In this document: piece by piece, positions 22,258 through 34,204 of the stretch
Numbering within the stretch: position 1 is the first letter of the stretch
Layout: each line of letters opens with the position of its first letter
Source of the DNA: Branchipolynoe longqiensis
Taxonomy: Eukaryota > Annelida > Polychaeta > Phyllodocida > Polynoidae
DNA length: 64,000 nucleotides
NCBI GenBank assembly: GCA_030323885.1
Contig: JASIRB010001153.1
Location: 1 to 64,000, forward strand
Direction of reading: 5' to 3'
Made by a program: the position numbers and the translations under genes
The notes under the pieces: generated by a model
What the model was told of the DNA's origin: nothing
The model's input: the letters and a program-made list of their open reading frames with translations, nothing else
The model's database searches: none

Positions 22258-23016
22258 AGGCCCTGTCACATTACAACGTTTCTTCAGGCGTGCCGCCAAC
22301 GCGCCAAATCGAATCAACGCGTCGAGAAACGTCAAACTTTTCGGCGTTTCGGGGGGTAGTTGGACACGCCGCAGCATGCTGGTAGCGTGGTCATAGCGTG
22401 GTAGTAGCGCGCCGTCAACGGGTATCGACGTGGCAGGCGGAAAAAGCGTAAACATTTGGTAATTAACCTAATTCACGGTCGGCTGCGTCGGCGCGTGGGG
22501 ATGGCCCACCAACGGGCTGTCCGCGCGCTAGTGGCATGTTGGTGGCGCGCTGTGAGCGGGCTGTGGGCGGCTTGCCGGCGCGTGGGTATTGCATCAGCAA
22601 GCCGCCAAGAACCGCAAGCAACACGTACACAACCGCCATCAACACGTCCACACGCGCCAGCAACACATCCAACGTGTCACGCAACGCTGGCGCTACGCCA
22701 ATAGCTCGTTCAGTACACGTCCGTGACAACGCGCCGCTAACGCGCCATCCAACACGTTGGCGCGCGTCGCCGCGCGTCGAAAGTTTTGTGCAAGCACAAA
22801 ACCTCGACGCGGCCCGACGCGCGCCAACGTGTTGGTCAAAACATTGGTCGCACTCAACGTGTACCGACATGTACCGACGCGCCACTAACCCGTTGATGAC
22901 GCCCCGTTAACGGGTCACGACGGGTCATGACGGGTCACGACGTTTCGCCCAAAAAGGCAATACGTCGCCACGCGTTGAAGCGTGTTCGTGAGAAACGTCG
23001 TAGTGTGACAGGGCCT
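22258..23016. mobile_element. Harbinger-like foldback element H2
   Basis: Termini AGGCCCTGTCACATTACAAC and CGTAGTGTGACAGGGCCT are inverted, with TAA on both sides (22255-22257, 23017-23019). The arms are dense in ACGCG, CGCGCC and CAACGCG words that pair across a central palindrome AAGTTTTGTGCAAGCACAAAA (22782-22802). A motif GTCGAGAAACGTCAAACTTT near the left end recurs in H3, H6 and H7. Several overlapping frames are by-products of the word repeats. Confidence 0.85.
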
Positions 23017-23029
23017 TAAATTACTTGAA

Positions 23030-23080
23030 ATTAGCGCTTTCACAAGCCAGTATGTTACTAGGACGTAAAACCTTAACAAA
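23030..23080 (+). mobile_element. SINE-A tail fragment
   Basis: Only TTTCACAAGCCAGTA and TGTTACTAGGACGTAAAACC remain. Confidence 0.45.
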
Positions 23081-23204
23081 TTAATCGATCAAAATCATCA
23101 GTATATTACGCTGCCAGTACCAATATTATCTGAGGAATCCTGCGAAATAAGTGTATTGCGCCACGGAAGAGAATATTGAATACAGAGAGTCCTGTTTAAG
23201 AGAA

Positions 23205-23577
23205 TTAAAGTTGCATAGTCCGGCGGTTTTGAGTTTCTGTAATTTTTCTGAGATAAATATATCAGATTGATCATTATAATTTCTACTTTACTTTAGTTTG
23301 AAGTAACTTTTATTTTAAATACCTTTTTTGTAAAATTATTTTTGTTATAGATATTTGAAGTGCAAACACGTGAAATTAGTTTTGGCAAGCACACCAAAAC
23401 TCTGACACCATAAGCTTCTGCAGTAACAGATTCTATTAATTTGACTCAGTATTCCTTTCTATCCAGTAACAAATATTTAATAAGTGCATCAGTGTCTAAG
23501 TTAGATATTTAGAATCAAATCCAGATAATTGTTTTGGTTTAGAAAATTGGATGTTTCATCGGACTATGCAGCGTTAA
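23205..23577 (-). mobile_element. Family M MITE, complete copy
   Basis: TTAAAGTTGCATAGTCCGGC at 23205 and CATCGGACTATGCAGCGTTAA ending at 23577; both outer TTAA are present. Confidence 0.8.
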
Positions 23578-24083
23578 CAATTGCTGAATCAACACATTCC
23601 AGTCTTCGGTGTTCAACAATTGTTAGCTCAAACGCCAAATTGAGCGCTTTTAAAGTGAATTACAAGGAGCCCCTTTTTTGTATTCTGTTGTCACTTACTC
23701 CCCAACAACTCAAGTAAACCACTCAGAAAAAGGAGCACCCCTCGGCCCGCGTGATTGTGGCTAGTAAATCTCCTCAGCCGGGACAGTTAAGGAGAAATAA
23801 CCTAATCGCTGCTGAGAGTTATGGATATAGCCCAGTTGATTTACGCTGGTCATATTATGTTCTCTACAGGCGACACAGGTCATTCATTGGTCGCCGAAAT
23901 TCACGCCCTGTACATGGTATGCAGGTATTGCCGGTATAGCAATACCTCAGGGAGTTTAACGCCTCATGCCCTGCAGAGTTGTAAACCACTGCCTTGTGGT
24001 ACAGGTTCTTGACAGAACCGAAGGCTAATGGGTTGTTTGTGGTGTTGTTTGTTTTGTGTGGTGTGGTGGTGGTGGTTGTTGTT
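23578..24083. other. Unassigned
   Basis: Short overlapping frames (23751-23939, 23821-24012) without recognised features. A G/T-rich run GTGTGGTGTGGTGGTGGTGG lies near 24055. Confidence 0.4.
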
Positions 24084-24218
24084 TTGGGCTAAAACGGGCC
24101 GATTACGATTGCGATTCGCGATTCGAAAAATGAATCGGCCCGTTTTCAGTTTTAAGCAGGTCGGGTCGAGTCGGGAGTTTTAGTGCGCGAATCGTAAACG
24201 GTAGGTGTGTACTTGGCA
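24084..24218. mobile_element. One-armed copy of H9-type MITE
   Basis: Contains GATTGCGATTCGCGATTCG, GAATCGGCCCGTTTTCAG and the terminus GGTAGGTGTGTACTTGGCA followed by TAA (24219-24221). The left terminus is lost. Confidence 0.6.
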
Positions 24219-24246
24219 TAAGGGAGCAAACCCTAAGCAGAAAACA

Positions 24247-24531
24247 ATGTCACTGTGGCAGCATTAAGGGTGGTTGATTTATGGAACTTCCAACATCTCC
24301 CGACCAGCCACTGCAAGGACAAATAGTTTTGCGCCTGTCTTGACATGTTTTTGCCGGTGTGAAACCTCTATTTGCTCCCCGAGAGAGTGCCGCTGGTAAC
24401 TTGCAAAAGCCAGTAGCACTTCAACACTTTTGCAGGCAGCTTTCATGAAATGTAGCTAAATGGAGAGCGGCAGTCAAGTAATGAAAGCAGTCTTTGTCGC
24501 ATCGCGACCGACAGCATGATGATGATGACCC
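24247..24531 (+). pseudogene. LINE 3' end (family R), internally deleted copy 2
   Basis: Starts at CTGTGGCAGCATTAAGGG and ends with TGGAGAGCGGCAGTCAAGTAA and an (ATG)n tail (24518-24528). Compared with copy 1 (853-1170) it also lacks the DSWTQLSQQR segment, and compared with 37559-37905 the whole WTGHLMRM block. Confidence 0.65.
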
Positions 24532-24559
24532 AGTTTCCTACTGTAGGTATGGGGCAGGG

Positions 24560-27500
24560 CTGGGGGCCGGGTGGAGTGTGTGCAGGGGGGTGGGTAGTGG
24601 TGTAGTGCAGTGGAATCTGGTGTAGTATGTGTAGTGTGGTGGGTAGTAGTGTAGTATCATTACTGTGGTAGTGTGTGCAGTGTGTGTAGTGTGGTGACTG
24701 GTGTAGTGTTCACAGTGTGGTGAGTAGTAGTGTAGTGTGTGGTGGGTAGTAGTGTAGTGTGGTGACTGGTGTAGTGTGTGCAGTGTGGTGAGTAGTAGGG
24801 TAGTGTGTGGTGGGTAGTAGTGTAGTGTGATGACTGGTGTAGTGTGTGCAGTGTGGTGAGTAGTAGTGTAGTGTGTGGTGGGTAGTAGTGTAGTGTGGTG
24901 GTACTGGTGTAGTGTGTGCAGTGTGGTGAGTAGTAGTGTAGTGTGTGGTGGGTAGTAGTGTAGTGTGATGGTACTGGGTAGTGTGTGCAGTGGGTGAGTA
25001 GGTAGTGTGTGGTGGGTATAGTGTAGTGTGTGACTGTGTAGTGTGTGCAGTGTGGTGAGTAGTAGTGTAGTGTGTGGTGGGTAGTGTGTAGTGGGTGGTA
25101 CTGGTGTAGTGTGCGCAGTGTGGTGAGTAGTAGTGTAGTGTGTGGTGGGTAGTAGTGTAGTGTGGTGGTACTGGTGTAGTGTGCGCAGTGTGGTGAGTAG
25201 TAGTGTAGTGTGTGGTGGGTAGTAGTGTAGTGTGGTGGTACTGGTGTAGTGTGCGCAGTGTGGTGGTACTGGTGTAGTGTGTGCAGTGTGGTGGTAGTGT
25301 GTAGTGTGTGGTGGGTAGTAGTGTAGTGTGGTGGACTGGTGTAGTGTGTGCAGTGTGGTGAAGTAGTGTGGTGTGTGGTGGGTAGTAGTGAGTGTGTGGT
25401 ATGGTGTAGTGGTGTGAGTGTGGTGGTATGGTGTAGTGTGTGTAGTGTGGTGGTTAGTAGTGTAGTGTGTGGTGAGTAGTAGTGTGAGTGTGTGGTACTG
25501 GTGTAGTGTGAGTGTGTGGTACTGGTGTAGTGTGTGCAGTGTGGTGAGTAGTAGTGGTGTGTGGGGTTAGTAGTGTGTGTGATGGTACTGGTGTGTGTGT
25601 GGTGTGGGTATGGTGTAGTGTGCGCAGTGTGGTGAGTAGTAGTGTAGTGTGTGGTGGGTAGTAGTGTAGTGTGGTGGTACTGGTGTAGTGTGCGCAGTGT
25701 GGTGAGTAGTAGTGTAGTGTGTGGTGGGTAGTAGTGTAGTGTGGTGGTACTGGTGTAGTGTGCGCAGTGTGGTGAGTAGTAGTGTAGTGTGTGGTGGGTA
25801 GTAGTGTAGTGTGGTGGTACTGGTGTAGTGTGGAGTGTGGTGAGTAGTAGTGTAGTGTGTGGTGGGTAGTAGTGTAGTGTGGTGGTACTGGTGTAGTGTG
25901 TGCAGTGTGGTGAGTAGTAGTGTAGTGTGTGGTGGGTAGTAGTGTAGTGTGGTGGTACTGGTGTAGTGTGCGCAGTGTGGTGAGTAGTAGTGTAGTGTGT
26001 GGTGGGTAGTAGTGTAGTGTGGTGGTACTGGTGTAGTGTGCGCAGTGTGGTGAGTAGTAGTGTAGTGTGTGGTGGGTAGTAGTGTAGTGTGTGGTTGGGT
26101 AGTGTGGGTGTGGGTGGTACTGGTAGTGTGTGGCAGTGTGTTGAGTAGTAGTGTAGTGTGTGGTGGGTAGTAGTGCAGTGTGGTGGTACTGGTGTAGTGT
26201 GTGCAGTGTGGTGAGTAGTAGTGTAGTGTGTGGTGGGTAGTAGTGTAGTGTGGTGGTACTGGTGTAGTGTGCGCAGTGTGGTGGTACTGGTGTAGTGTGT
26301 GCAGTGTGGTGAGTAGTAGTGTAGTGTGTGGTGACTAGTAGTGTAGTGTGATGGGACTGGTGTAGTGTGCGCAGTGTGGTGAGTAGTAGTGTAGTGTGTG
26401 GTGAGTAGTAGTGTAGTGTGATGGTACTGGTGTAGTGTGCGCAGTGTGGTGGTACTGGTGTAGTGTGTGCAGTGTGGTGAGTAGTAGTGTAGTGTGTGGT
26501 GGGTAGTAGTGTAGTGTGATGGTACTGGTGTAGTTTGCGCAGTGTGGTGAGTAGTAGTGTAGTGTGTGGTGAGTAGTAGTGTAGTGTGGTGGTACTGGTG
26601 TAGTGTGCGCAGTGTGGTGAATAGTGTGATGTGGTACTGGTGTAGTGTTCGCAGTGTGGTGGTACTGGTGTAGTGTGCGCAGTGTGGTGGTACTGGTGTA
26701 GTGTGCGCAGTGTGGTGAGTAGTAGTCTAGTGTGTGGTGGGTAGTAGTGTAGTGTGGCGGTACTGGTGTAGTGTATACAGTGTGGTGGGTACTGGTGTAG
26801 TGTATGCAGTGTGGTGGTACTGGTGTAGTGTATGCAGTGTGGTGGTACTGGTGTAGTGTATGCAGTGTGGTGGTACTGGTGTAGTGTCTGCGTGTGGTGT
26901 ACTGGTATTGTATGCAGTGTGGTGGTAACTGGTGTAGTGTATGCAGTGTGGTGGGTACTGGTGTAGTGTATGCAGTGTGGTGGTACTGGTGTAGTGTATG
27001 CAGTGTGGTGGTACTGGTGTAGTGTATGCAGTGTTGTGGTTACTGGTGTAGTGTATGCAGTGTGGTGGTACTGGTTTAGTGTGTGCAGCGTGGTGGTACT
27101 GGTGTAGTATGTGCAGTGTGGTGGGTACCGGTGTAGTGTATGCAGTGTTGTGGTACTGGTGTAGTGTATGCAGTGTGGTGGTACTGGTGTAGTGTATGCA
27201 GTGTGGTGGGTACCCGTGTAGTGTATGCAGTGTGGTGGTACTGGTGTAGTGTATGCAGTGTGGTGGTACTGGTGTAGTGTATGCAGTGTGGTGGGTACCC
27301 GTGTAGTGTATGCAGTGTGGTGGTACTGGTGTAGTGTATGCAGTGTGGTGGGTACTGGTGTAGTGTATGCAGTGTGGTGGTACTGGTGTAGTGTGTGCAG
27401 TGTGGTAGTACTGATGTAGTGTATGCAGTGTGGTGGGTACTGGTGTAGTGTATGCAGTGTGGTGGTACTGGTGTAGTGTATGCAGTGTGGTGGGTACTGG

Positions 27501-29060
27501 TGTAGTGTATGCAGTGCGGTGGGTACCCGTGTAGTGTATGCAGTGTGGTGGTACTGGTGTAGTGTATGCAGTGTGGTGGGTACTGGTGTAGTGTATGCAG
27601 TGTGGTGGTACTGGTGTAGTGTATGCAGTGTAGTGGGTACTGGTGTAGTGCATGCAGTGTGGTGGTACTGGTGTAGTGTGGTGACTGGTGTAGTGTGTGC
27701 AGTGTGGCGGGTACCCGTGTCGTGTGTGCAGTCTGGTGGGCAGTAGTGTAGAGTGGTGACTGGTGTAATGTTGTGTAGTCTAGTGTAGTAGTGTAGTGTA
27801 GTGGTATTGGTGTAGTGTGGTGACTGGTTTAGTGTGTGCAGCATGGCAGGTAGTAGTGTAAAGTGGTGACTGGTGAGGTGTTGTGTAGTCTAGTCTAGTG
27901 TGTGGTGGGTAGTGTAGTAGTGTAGGGTGGTGACTGGTGTAGTGTGTGCAGTGTGGTGGTACTGGTGTACTGTGGTGACTGGTGTAGTGTGTGCAGTGTG
28001 GTGGTACTGGTGTACTGTGGTGACTGGTGTAGTGTGTGTAGTTTGGTGGGTAGTAGTGTAGAGTGGTGACTGCTGTAGTGTTGTGTAGTCTAGTGTAGTA
28101 GTGTAGTGTGGTGGTACTGGTGTAGTGTGGTGACTGGCTTAGTGTGTGCAGTGGTGGGTACTGGTGACGTGTGTGCAGTGTGGTGGTACTGGTGTAGTGT
28201 ATGCAGTGTGGTGGTACTGGTGTAGTGTGTGCAGTGTGGTGGGTACTGGTGTAGTGTGTGCAGTGGTGGGTTTTGTGACGTGTGTGCAGTGTGGTGGTAC
28301 TGGTGTAGTGTATGCAGTGTGGTGGTACTGGTGTAGTGTGTGCAGTGTGGTGGGTACTGGTGTAGTGTGTGCAGTGGTGGGTACTGGTGACGTGTGTGCA
28401 GTGTGGTGGTACAGGTGTAGTGTGGTGACTGGTGTAGTGTGTGCAGTGTGGTGGGTACTGGTGTAGTGTGTGCAGTGTGGTGGGTAGTTGTGTAGAGTGG
28501 TGACTGATGTAGTGTTGTGTAGTCTAGTGTAGTGTGTGGTGGGTAGTAGTGTAGTAGTGTAGCATGGTGACTGATGTAGTGTGTGCAGGGTGGTGGTACT
28601 GGTGTACTGTGGTGACTGGTGTAGTGTGTGCAGTGTGGTGGGTAGTAGTGTAGAGTGGTGACTGATGACATAGTGTGTGCAGGGTGGTGGGTACTGGTGT
28701 TATGTGGTGACTGGTGTAGTGTAGTATGTAGTATGGTGGATAGTGGTGGAGTGTGGTGGCTGGTGTAGTGCAGTTTACTGTAGTGGGTGCAGTGTGGTGG
28801 TTACCAGTGTAGTTTAATGATTAACGTTGTGCAGTGTGTAGTGTGGTGTGATGACTGGTGTAGTGTGTGTAGTGTGGTTGGTACTAGTGCAGTGTGGTGA
28901 ATGCGGTAGTGCGTGCAGGGTGGTTGGTACTAGTATAGTGTTATGACTGGTGTAGTGTAGTCCAGTGTGTAGTGTGCTGGGTACTAGTGTCCAGTGATCA
29001 TAGTGTATAGTGTGTAATGGCATCTGTAGTTTCACCTGTAGTGTGGTGTGGTGTACTATG
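24560..29060. repeat. 4.5-kb G/T-strand minisatellite (70-bp and 28-bp units)
   Basis: Built of GTGTAGTGTGTGCAGTGTGG and GGTACTGG words. In 25600-26100 the unit is 70 bp (for example TGGTGTAGTGTGCGC at 25681 and 25751). In 26780-27660 it is 28-29 bp (GTGTAGTGTATGCAGTGTGG plus TGGTACTG). A third style with TGGTGACTGGTGTAG runs from about 27660 to 28700. The plus strand has almost no C. A 796-codon minus-strand frame of Thr/His/Tyr/Pro is an artefact of this repeat. A deletion-rich zone lies at about 24960-25610. Confidence 0.95.
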
Positions 29061-29385
29061 TCGTGCAGTGTAATATGTAGTGTAGTACTAGTAGGTCATA
29101 CAGTGCAGTATAGTAGTAATGTTCAAGGCCAATACAAGTTTAATCAAAAAGAACAAACACCATGTTGTGTGGCAGTTTTTAACAGTCTTTAACAACACGG
29201 TTTGTATCGCAGTTCTCGATATAGTGCTTCCAAAAGCAGAACAACCAAATTGCTTGAACCTCACGCGATAATTAGTCACATGAGGTTATTAGAGGGGTAG
29301 GCTACACTACCTTTCCTGGGATGCCTGAACAAAGGAGGGTCGGTCCAATTTGTCATCTGCGATTGAGTGGCCAACTACTGCATTA
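29061..29385. other. Unassigned
   Basis: Unique-looking sequence with no recognised gene. Confidence 0.35.
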
Positions 29386-29745
29386 TTAAAATTGCATAAG
29401 CTGATGAAAATATATCATTTTTGAAACCAAAGCACTTGCTGACGCTTGGTCCTACATGTGCAATGTAAAGGCTGGTGCACTTACTAAACATATGTTTCTA
29501 CACAGACGGAATATTTAGGAAATTTACTAGAAACGGGCAGTGTTTCAAGCCTTACAAGCCTAGGATATTGGGAATTTTGACATGCATGGCAAAACAAGAT
29601 TTTACATGTCTTCACGTCAAGCCTGCCCAAAGCTAACTATTTTAAATCAATTACTCCAAGCTTCATTGAAGTGGATAATAACGGACAACCAAATATATTT
29701 ATTTGAAAACATGACAGCAACTGAAAAATAGTAAGAGGACTTATG
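29386..29745 (+). mobile_element. Family M MITE, strongly diverged
   Basis: TTAAAATTGCATAAGCTGATG at 29386, then the element order (ACTTACTAAACATATGTTTC, ACAGACGGAATATTTAGG) in recognisable but diverged form. The right end is not clear. Confidence 0.5.
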
Positions 29746-29754
29746 CAGGCCTAT

Positions 29755-30065
29755 AAAATAATGATAATTATAATGTCAATGATACTGATACTGATAACGA
29801 CAACGACGGTAACGACAACCACAACAACAATACTAATAAACAGTCAATAGTCTAATAATCATAATAATTACCATAATGATTACCATAATAACCACAATGA
29901 TGATCATTCAAATATTGATGTTAATATTCATAATAATAATCATATTAATAATAATCGTATTCCTTTTCATATTACTAATAATCATCCGAATAACGATAAC
30001 AATATTGATAATAATCATTTAAAAGTATTATTAATAATAACCATGATAATAAGCATTATTCATAT
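29755..30065. repeat. AT-rich degenerate ATAATCAT array
   Basis: Loose triplet/tetranucleotide repeats (AATAATCATAATAATTACC and similar) with a short GACAACGACGGTAACGACAA segment. Confidence 0.7.
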
Positions 30066-30107
30066 TAGGGAGGGCCAATTTAGTATGTTGATACTAAGTG
30101 ATTCGAG

Positions 30108-30170
30108 TGTTGGTTGGTTGTTGAAGTTTTACGTCCTGGCAACATCTAAGGTCATATCAGAACGGAAGTG
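30108..30170 (-). mobile_element. SINE-A tail fragment
   Basis: TTTTACGTCCTGGCAACATC, then AAGGTCATATCAGAACGG: the reverse of the SINE-A 3' end. Confidence 0.6.
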
Positions 30171-30384
30171 ATTCGCGTGTCTCTTGCCCCAGTGCTAATG
30201 GCGTAGCTTGAAATAGCTTCAACCATAATGCACTTGGACAACGCAGCCATCAGACATGCATACAACCCCAATTTGAACCCAGGTGGAGGCCAGGTGTCAT
30301 CACAGTCCAGTGGGGATTGTTGGACTAAAGCTATAGAGAGACATAATTCATATTTTGGTCTACCTATATTATTTTTTATTTTCT

Positions 30385-30747
30385 TTAAAGTTGCATAGTC
30401 CGATGAAAACATCAAATTGTCAAAACCAAAACACTCATCTATATTTGATTCTGCATATCTAACTTAGATACTGGTGGACTTGTTAAGCATTTGTTGCTAC
30501 ATAGAACTTAGAAGGGCATGTTGAATCAATGTAATAGAACCTGTTTCTGCATAAGCCGATGGTGTCAAAGTTTTGGCATGCTTGCCAAAATTAATCTTGC
30601 ATGCTTGCACCTCAAATATCTCCAAGGTTAGCCATTTAAAATAGATGTTACTGCAAACTAAAGTAATATAGATTATAACAATCAATTTAATATATTTATC
30701 TCAGAAAAATGGACAAAGCTCAAAAGCATCGGACTATGCAACTTTAA
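30385..30747 (+). mobile_element. Family M MITE, complete copy
   Basis: TTAAAGTTGCATAGTCCGATG at 30385 and CATCGGACTATGCAACTTTAA ending at 30747. The best-preserved inverted ends of the family in this window. Confidence 0.85.
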
Positions 30748-30944
30748 TCTGACTTCATATTAACAGATGTCCTAACCGTCCACTGTGATGCATATCGCAG
30801 TATTGTGGCAGCAAGTAACAAAATAAGGTACAAAGTGATATTTATTATACGCCTCAGGAAATGTTCTATTTGGCTGGCACAGTACTCCAATTAATGTGAA
30901 CTATTATGATAGTTATGGGTTACCAAGTCCTGTGGTAACAACTA

Positions 30945-31062
30945 AATGGAATATGTGTGATACAGTACCCTCACTAACCAGCTAACTATTACGAATTTGT
31001 CGTACTGATATGATCTTAGGTGTTGCCAGGACGATAAACTCCAACGGCCAACCAATCAACCA
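30945..31062 (+). mobile_element. SINE-A 3' fragment, diverged
   Basis: GATATGATCTTAGGTGTTGC and CAGGACGATAAACTCCAAC match the tail; the upstream part is weak. Confidence 0.45.
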
Positions 31063-31274
31063 TTACTATTATTACAACAGCAAACAAAATAAAATTAGTA
31101 ATTGATGTTTCTGTGATCAAAGAATGGGTCAGATATGGGTAAATATGTAGTCAGATAATCAAAACACGATGAGCTGTAGTAATTGGATCATATTGTTGAG
31201 ATCGAGGAATGTTTACTCGACAGTATACTGTCGAGTTTAAATAGACGTAAATCTGATAAAAGGGCTGGAGTCAG

Positions 31275-31975
31275 GAGTTATTGTTATTACTATTGTTATC
31301 ATTACCATTATTGTTATTATTACTATTATTACTAGTATTAGTATTAATATTATTAATAATATTACTACTATTAGTCTTACTATTATGATTAGTATTATTA
31401 TTACTAATAGTAGTTCTATTAGTATCACTATTAGTATCACTATTAGTATCACTAGTATTAATACTATTAGTAATACTATTATTATTACTATTGTTATTAT
31501 TATCACTAGTAGTATTACTATTATTATTACTAGTATTATTATTAGTAGCATTACTAGTATTGTTACTATCAGTAGTAGTATTACTAGTAGTATTACTATT
31601 GGTATTACTAGCTTTACTATTGGTATTATTATTACTATTATTATTACTAGTAATATTACTAGTATTATTACTATCAGTATTCATATACTATTATTATTAC
31701 TATTGGTATTATTACATTTGTTATTATTATTACTATTATTATTACTATTGATATTACTTTTATAATTACTATTGTTATTATTATTACTATTATTATTACT
31801 ATTGGTATTATTATTACTAGTAGTATTACTAGTATTATTACTATCAGTATTAGTATTACTATTATTATTACTATTGGTATCACTATTATTATTACTATTG
31901 TTATTACTACTAGTAGTACTACTATTATTAATACTATTATTAAGATTATTAGTATTACTATTATTACTCCTGGTT
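31275..31975. repeat. TTA/CTA trinucleotide array
   Basis: About 700 bp of ATT and ACT triplets with ACTAGTATT variants, the reverse complement in kind of the array at 4140-4855. Ile/Leu/Ser/Asn frames are compositional. Confidence 0.95.
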
Positions 31976-32736
31976 GTCCATCGGTAGCGATGATGACAGC
32001 AACTCATCATGTGTTGTTATAATTAATATCATTATTATTATTATTATTATTTAAAAGGCAACAATAGCATAGAATTGTGTACCAGGAGCTCATTTTGGCT
32101 ACAGTATTACACTCAATAGGTTGAATATGCTATTTTTGTACAATCTTTAAACTCGGTTAAACATGGTGTTTATATTCACAAGTCATTATTTTGTCAAAGA
32201 AAGCTGCCAAATAAATGTTGGTGCCCCCTGGGAATAAGTGCACTGGTGGGGTTTTATAGCAGCAGGTGTCTACAAACACAATGGGCATTCCCCTCCTACA
32301 TAAGTTACTAGCCTCCTCACCGCCTATAATCGCCATTTTGAATGGTCAGAGCGGAAACGAGGCTCCAAGTGGGACATTTAGTCCCTAATACACGCCGCTA
32401 GAAGGCGCCACTTTCGCATACCAAGTAGGAAATGCCGAACATAAAAAAAAACGTGGTAATAGCTCCAAAACGAGTGGTCAGGAACGGAAACAGAAAATAG
32501 TCACACAGTGCCTGAGTTACTCGCTACCCAGGTCTGTTAGAAGTTTCCATCTTAAAGAATTTAAAGTTGCGCTATAGATAAAAGGAACTCCAAAAGGTAT
32601 ATGCCGGAATGGTTGTAGATGTACATACCACTTAGACTACAGCTCTTTGCATTTTGGTGAGGTTGTTTTTTGTAGGTTTTTTTTTAAAGAAGGGGGAGTG
32701 GTATTGGGGTGGGGGGTTCAGAGGGAGGCACGGACT
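31976..32736. other. Unassigned
   Basis: A short (ATT)n at 32026-32049, then unique-looking sequence. No gene is supported. Confidence 0.4.
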
Positions 32737-33245
32737 TTGAGGGTGGTACCGCACTCAAATTGTCCGTTGCTCTTCTTGAATTTGTCGCAAACTTCTTTTC
32801 CTTTGTCTTCACTCACTGAGCCATGTCGCGAAATTGATTGAACCAAGTACAGTGCAAAAATAAATGATGGCTGAATGCTTCTGACCCCATTGAAATCTGC
32901 ATTTCTGCTTTAAATTAAATATACCTAATGCGATAGATACAAGCATTAACAACTGCTATCACGATACGATAGCTATCCAATCACGCAGCCATAATTTAAA
33001 ATACCCCACAGTGCCGTCTATCGGATTAGTTTTTAAGATTTGTATCTATTGCATTAAATATATTTAATTTAAAGTAACAATGCAGATTTCAATGTTGTCA
33101 GAAACATTCTGCAATAGTTTTAATTTTTGCACTGAACTTGGTTCAATCAATTACGCAATGTGGCTCCATGAGTAAAGACAAAGCAAAAGAAGTTCATGAC
33201 AAATTCAAGAAGAGTAATGGACCATCCGAGTGAGGTACCATGCGG
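32737..33245. mobile_element. ~510-bp imperfect palindrome (probable MITE)
   Basis: The left arm (GGTACCGCACTCAAATTGTCC, CTTCTTGAATTTGTC, GAAATTGATTGAACCAAG) is mirrored on the right by CTTGGTTCAATCAATTACGC, GACAAATTCAAGAAG and GAGTGAGGTACC. Inner pairs ATGCGATAGATACAA and TTGTATCTATTGCAT flank a ~120-bp loop. The terminus type is not recognised. Confidence 0.65.
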
Positions 33246-33538
33246 GAAGGAGGCTTTGTACAACTAATTCGCCAGAACTATTCATAAAGTGTTAGCTCAC
33301 CAAACACAGGAGGAACATGGGAGGAGTGTGTATGTATCAGGAGCCAGTTGCAGGTGGGGCTGGGGTCGGCAGTCTATCACCCAGTGACCGTGGAGTGTGG
33401 TAGTATTTACATGGTGACCCAGCCTGATGGTCTGGTATCCGGGAGGGAGTCACGTGAACAGCCCCCACGGGGAGGTCACGTAGGTCAGGTATGGATATAG
33501 CACGGTTATAATGGGAGTCACCTGTTGGCCTGTTATAA
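33246..33538. other. Unassigned
   Basis: G-rich unique-looking sequence; no gene is recognised. Confidence 0.4.
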
Positions 33539-34103
33539 TGGTGCTGTCACATTACGAAACTTCTTGCCAACGCGCGTCAACGTATGTGATTTTTTGGTGC
33601 AATGTCGGGATACGTCAGGAAGCAGTACACGCGCGTTAGGCACGCGTTGGTATTCGTTGATCTGCAGCAACGGTCAGCAACGGTCGGTGGTGTGCATTAG
33701 GGTATTGGGGAAGTTTTGTGCTTGCACAAAACTTTCGACGTGCAATGACGCACGGGTGCCAACATTATGGCGATGTTAGGGACACGTCGAGATACGTTGG
33801 ACGCGCTGGAATAACGTTATGTGAAAGCTAGGCATACGCCACACACACGCGCATGACGGTCGTTCCCACACGTTACGCCAAACTGTTGCTTTGTTTCTTT
33901 GTTGTTGTTTTACATCCTAGCAACATCTAAGGTCACATCAGAGCGGCGCACCAAACGTTTTAGTTTTTTCCCACTCCCAACATCGGCCGCACGGTACCAA
34001 TATGTTGCGCTGACACCGAAAAGTTTGATGTGTCTCAATGATTAAAAGTGATTTTGCGTGTTGGCGGCGCACTGGCGAGAAGCGTCGTAATGTGACAGGA
34101 CCA
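33539..34103. mobile_element. Harbinger-like foldback element H3, with SINE tail inserted
   Basis: Termini TGGTGCTGTCACATTACG and CGTAATGTGACAGGACCA are flanked by TAA (33536-33538, 34104-34106). The central palindrome is AAGTTTTGTGCTTGCACAAA near 33714. The right arm carries CCGAAAAGTTTGATGTGTCT, the motif seen in H2, H6 and H7. A SINE-A tail in minus orientation (TTTTACATCCTAGCAACATC, about 33893-33945) is inserted in the right arm. Confidence 0.8.
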
Positions 34104-34107
34104 TAAG

Positions 34108-34185
34108 CTGCAGGAAATCACACAAAAGTCACACAAAATCATACAAAATCACTAAAATCACAAAAAATCACACAGAATCAGTGGA
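34108..34185. repeat. ~10-bp CACAAAATCA repeat
   Basis: About seven imperfect units of CACACAAAATCA/CACTAAAATCA. Confidence 0.8.
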
Positions 34186-34204
34186 AGTCAGCTTTGTGTT
34201 TGTC

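Noticed and set aside
22456..22910. Arg/Ala-rich frames of 82-140 codons
   Set aside because: They lie in the arms of foldback element H2 and follow from ACGCG words.
25454..27844. 796-codon minus-strand open frame
   Set aside because: Lies entirely in the G/T minisatellite; repetitive Thr/His/Tyr/Pro with no domain. Its openness follows from the rarity of stop triplets in the unit.
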